DNA of 9,173 bases, taken from NCBI GenBank assembly GCA_022822245.1, contig JAJECB010000429.1:1-9173 (forward strand). The letters are read 5' to 3'. Below the pieces are notes generated by a model. The model worked only from the letters and a program-made list of their open reading frames with translations, did not search any database and was not told where the DNA came from. Position numbers and translations under genes: made by a program. This stretch comes from Gammaproteobacteria bacterium (GTDB taxonomy: Bacteria; Pseudomonadota; Gammaproteobacteria; HK1). Of this stretch, positions 6,991-9,173 are shown one piece after another (within the stretch, counting starts at the first letter, position 1; every line of letters begins with the position of its first letter).

Positions 6991-8394
6991 TCAGGCGAGC
7001 TCGCGGACGTCGGCGACCCGCCCTTCGATGGCGGCCGCGGCGGCCATCGGGGGCGACATGAGGAGCGTTCGCCCCTGCGCACTTCCCTGGCGGCCGATGA
7101 AGTTGCGGTTGCTCGTGCTCGCGGAGATCTGGCGCCCGACGAGCTTGTCCGGGTTCATCCCGAGGCACATCGAGCAGCCCGCGTTGCGCCATTCGAAGCC
7201 GGCCGCGCGGAACACGTCGTCGAGCCCCTCCGCCTCCGCCTGCGCCTTCACCTGCTGCGAGCCCGGCACCACGATGGCCTTGACGCTCGCCGCGACCCGG
7301 CCCTTCTTCGCGATCTCCGCCGCGGAGCGAAGGTCGCTCAACCGCGAGTTGGTGCAGCTTCCGATGAAGACGACGTCCACCGGCACCTCGGTCATCTTCT
7401 GGCCGGGACGAAGGTCCATGTGGGCGTAGGCCCGCTCCACGGTCGGGCGGTCCGCCTCGTCGAACTCTTCGACCGCGGGGAGCGGCTCCCCGACCCCGAC
7501 GCTCTGTCCCGGGGTGATGCCCCAGGTCACGGTGGGGGCGATGTCCGCCCCGTCCATCCGCACCACGTCGTCGTACTCGGCATCGGTGTCCGAGGCCATC
7601 GACTTCCAGTGCGTGACGGCCCGGTCCCACGCGCTCTCGTCCGGGGCGTACTCGCGGCCGCGCAGATACTCGAAGGTGGTCTCGTCCGGGTTGACGTAGC
7701 CGACCCGCGCCCCGCCCTCGATGGCCATGTTGCACACCGTCATCCGCCCCTCCATGGACATCGACTCGATGACCGCGCCCGCGTACTCGTAGGCGAAGCC
7801 GATGCCGCCCTTGACTCCGAGGCGGCGGATGACGTGCAGGGTCACGTCCTTCGGCTGGACTCCCGGCCCGAGCGCTCCGCCGATCTCGATGCGTCGCACC
7901 CCGAGGGGGTCCACGCTCAGGCACTGCGAGGCGAGCACGTCGCGCACCTGGCTCGTGCCGATGCCGAAGGCGAGGGTGCCGAACGCCCCATGGGTGGCGG
8001 TGTGGGAATCGCCGCAGGCGACGGTCATGCCCGGGTGGACCAGCCCGAGCTCCGGCCCGATGACGTGCACGATGCCCTGGCGCCCGGAGGCGAAGTCGAA
8101 GAACTTGACGTCGTGGCGCTTCGCGTTCACCTCGAGGGCGGCCATCATCGCTTCCGCCTGCTCGTCGGCGTAGGGCCGCGCCATGCTGTCGGTGGGGATG
8201 ATGTGGTCGACGGTCGCCACCGTGCGGTCGAGGTACGCCACCCCGAGCCCGCGCTCTTCCAGCATGTCGAACGCCTGGGGGGTGGTGACCTCGTGGGTGA
8301 GGTGCAGCCCGATGAAGAGCTGGTACTGCCCGGTCGGGAGCCGGGTCACGACGTGCGCGTCCCAGACCTTGTCGTAGAGCGTGTTCTTCGCCAT
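6991..8394 (-). CDS. leuC: 3-isopropylmalate dehydratase large subunit
   Basis: LeuC (467 residues) is the catalytic, aconitase-fold subunit of isopropylmalate isomerase and holds the [4Fe-4S] cluster. The three cluster cysteines are present: Cys347 in GSCTNS and Cys407 and Cys410 in GCSMC, the same numbering as I recall for the Escherichia coli protein. Other family stretches are TVDHIIPT near residues 61-68, [35 protein letters not shown], and the ending [13 protein letters not shown]...[15 protein letters not shown]. Length is standard. The start is supported by GAGGA four bases before ATG 8394 and by the normal N-terminus [16 protein letters not shown]. It heads the minus-strand run, with leuD next. 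Its upstream region is shared with divergent xylB and contains a -10-like TATCAT. No leucine-rich leader peptide is seen, so classical attenuation is not indicated. Confidence 0.97.
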   Translation of the reverse strand: MAKNTLYDKVWDAHVVTRLPTGQYQLFIGLHLTHEVTTPQAFDMLEERGLGVAYLDRTVATVDHIIPTDSMARPYADEQAEAMMAALEVNAKRHDVKFFDFASGRQGIVHVIGPELGLVHPGMTVACGDSHTATHGAFGTLAFGIGTSQVRDVLASQCLSVDPLGVRRIEIGGALGPGVQPKDVTLHVIRRLGVKGGIGFAYEYAGAVIESMSMEGRMTVCNMAIEGGARVGYVNPDETTFEYLRGREYAPDESAWDRAVTHWKSMASDTDAEYDDVVRMDGADIAPTVTWGITPGQSVGVGEPLPAVEEFDEADRPTVERAYAHMDLRPGQKMTEVPVDVVFIGSCTNSRLSDLRSAAEIAKKGRVAASVKAIVVPGSQQVKAQAEAEGLDDVFRAAGFEWRNAGCSMCLGMNPDKLVGRQISASTSNRNFIGRQGSAQGRTLLMSPPMAAAAAIEGRVADVRELA

Positions 8395-8428
8395 CTCGTC
8401 CTCGCTCGCGGGACCACGGGGAGGCGCA

Positions 8429-8458
8429 ATGATAGTGGCCCCGCCCGCTCCCCGGCCA
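8429..8458 (-). promoter_or_regulatory. Candidate leuC promoter
   Basis: On the minus strand TATCAT (8434-8429) matches the sigma-70 -10 consensus at five of six bases. With an 18-base spacer the -35 position holds TGGCCG (8458-8453), a poor match, so an activator or an extended contact would probably be needed. Transcription would begin about 25-30 bases before the leuC ATG. It is the only convincing -10 seen in the 174-base divergent region. Confidence 0.45.
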
Positions 8459-8483
8459 GCCCGCCCGCCGTCGGGCGGCGGCC
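8454..8483. repeat. GC-rich inverted repeat between leuC and xylB
   Basis: CCGCCCG (8461-8467) and CGGGCGG (8472-8478) are perfect 7-bp complements around a 4-base centre. Outer GGCC copies (8454-8457 and 8480-8483) can extend the structure across small bulges. It overlaps the weak -35 position of the leuC promoter and sits about 90 bases before xylB. This is a plausible operator or DNA-structure site for either gene, but chance is a serious alternative at this GC content. Confidence 0.4.
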
Positions 8484-8553
8484 GAACCTCGCCGCTGGAT
8501 TAAGGGGTGGGGTTGCGACTAGCCTTCGGACGCGACGCCGCACCGCGACGGCT

Positions 8554-8571
8554 GGAGGAGGAAAGGGGTTG
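8554..8571 (+). promoter_or_regulatory. Strong ribosome-binding site deciding the xylB TTG start
   Basis: GGAGGAGG (8554-8561) lies seven bases before TTG 8569-8571. No ATG or GTG in the right frame is near, and the protein aligned from this TTG begins exactly as XylB does (xYLGIDLGTSGVK), so the rare start codon is well supported. Confidence 0.85.
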
Positions 8572-9173
8572 TACCTCGGAATCGATCTCGGCACTTCGGG
8601 GGTGAAGGCGGTCCTCGTCGACGGCGACGACCGCATCACCGGGCAGTCGACCGCTCCGCTCGAGGTCTCCACCCCCCGTCCCCTGTGGTCGGAGCAGGAC
8701 CCGGAGGACTGGTGGACCGCGACCTGCCGGGCCGTGGACGGGCTCGGGGCGGAGCACGGCCCCGCGCTCGCCGCGACGAGAGCCATCGGGCTCTCGGGGC
8801 AGATGCACGGGGCCACCCTCCTCGACGCGCGGGGCGAGGTGCTCCGGCCCGCGATCCTCTGGAACGACGGGCGCTCGGGCGCCGAGTGCGCCGCCCTCGA
8901 AGCCCGGGTGCCGGAGTCGCGCCGGATCACTGGCAACCTCGCGATGCCGGGCTTCACCGCCCCGAAGCTCATGTGGGTCGCAGAGCACGAGCCCGAGGTG
9001 TTCGCGAAGGTGGCGAAGGTGCTGCTCCCCAAGGACTACCTCCGCTACCGGCTGAGCGGCGAGCACGTGGCGGAGATGTCCGATGCGTCCGGCACCCTGT
9101 GGCTCGACGTCGCGAACCGTCGCTGGTCGGAGGAGATGCTCGCCGCGACCGGGCTCGGCGTCGGGCACATGCC
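8569..9173 (+). CDS. xylB: Xylulokinase, N-terminal part, cut by the window edge
   Basis: XylB phosphorylates D-xylulose with ATP to xylulose 5-phosphate, feeding the pentose phosphate pathway in the cytoplasm. About 201 of an expected roughly 480-500 residues are present. The first FGGY-kinase domain is clear: the phosphate loop GIDLGTSGVK (residues 4-13, with Asp6), PLWSEQDPEDWW (38-49), the sugar-binding GQMHGATLL (77-85, with Met79 and His80), ILWNDGR (96-102), TGNLAMPGFTAPK, and LLPKDYLRYRLSGE with MSDASGTLWLDVA. These stretches match the Escherichia coli enzyme closely, which separates it from glycerol kinase and other FGGY members. The start is TTG with a strong ribosome site. It is divergent from leuC across 174 bases. 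No clear promoter or xylose-regulator site is seen. The rest of the gene, including the ATP-binding half, lies beyond the window. Confidence 0.96.
   Translation, partial: MYLGIDLGTSGVKAVLVDGDDRITGQSTAPLEVSTPRPLWSEQDPEDWWTATCRAVDGLGAEHGPALAATRAIGLSGQMHGATLLDARGEVLRPAILWNDGRSGAECAALEARVPESRRITGNLAMPGFTAPKLMWVAEHEPEVFAKVAKVLLPKDYLRYRLSGEHVAEMSDASGTLWLDVANRRWSEEMLAATGLGVGHM

Noticed and set aside
4055..7429. A plus-strand open frame of 1124 codons opposite the hydrolase, leuD and part of leuC
   Set aside because: It spans three well-recognised minus-strand genes and their spacers. It is Arg/Gly/Pro/Val-rich with no recognisable motif, which is typical of stop-poor antisense frames in GC-rich DNA.
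8395..8430. Leucine attenuator with leader peptide before leuC
   Set aside because: The inferred leader RNA is only about 25-30 bases, and no frame with a run of leucine codons was found in the upstream region.
1..9173. tRNA, rRNA, CRISPR array, insertion sequence, riboswitch
   Set aside because: No cloverleaf with a matching anticodon arm, no regularly spaced repeats, no transposase motif and no known riboswitch core were recognised on reading both strands.

Overview
The window reads as bacterial chromosome, GC-rich (clearly above 60% GC) except for its first ~290 bases, which I hand-counted at about 46% GC. LeuC, LeuD and XylB carry ordinary bacterial housekeeping sequences. LeuC and LeuD resemble the cyanobacterial/proteobacterial type with an N-terminus of the form [15 protein letters not shown]-rich member of the Pseudomonadota or a relative would fit, but nothing seen here fixes the lineage.

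Layout: (1) 1-292 holds an AT-richer open frame for a small acidic protein with one C-terminal membrane segment, and its frame is open to the left edge. (2) 388-3417 (possibly from 292) encodes a large superfamily 2 helicase fused to a C-terminal PD-(D/E)xK-like nuclease, resembling type III restriction Res subunits and the helicase-nucleases of defence islands. No methyltransferase partner is in the window. (3) A convergent spacer with weak hairpins separates it from a minus-strand run. (4) Read right to left, that run is leuC (8394-6991), leuD (6877-6269), a CocE/NonD-family serine hydrolase (6169-4094) and a small VOC/glyoxalase-fold protein (3916-3545). (5) xylB starts divergently from leuC at 8569, on a TTG codon, and runs off the right edge.

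How the genes relate: LeuC and LeuD form isopropylmalate isomerase, step two of leucine biosynthesis from 2-isopropylmalate synthase. LeuA and LeuB are not in view. The hydrolase and VOC protein follow on the same strand with gaps of 99 and 177 bases and are probably separate or loosely coupled units. xylB suggests D-xylose/xylulose use, with the rest of that pathway presumably beyond the right edge. About 3545-9173 looks like ordinary chromosome, and 1-3417 looks accessory.

The most interesting part is the left end: an abrupt composition step exactly where the small membrane-protein frame stops and the helicase frame begins (TGATG overlap). It could mark the edge of a defence or mobile island, a two-gene unit, or an assembly join. 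I see no clear undescribed system beyond this candidate pair. I found no tRNA, rRNA, CRISPR array, insertion sequence or origin.
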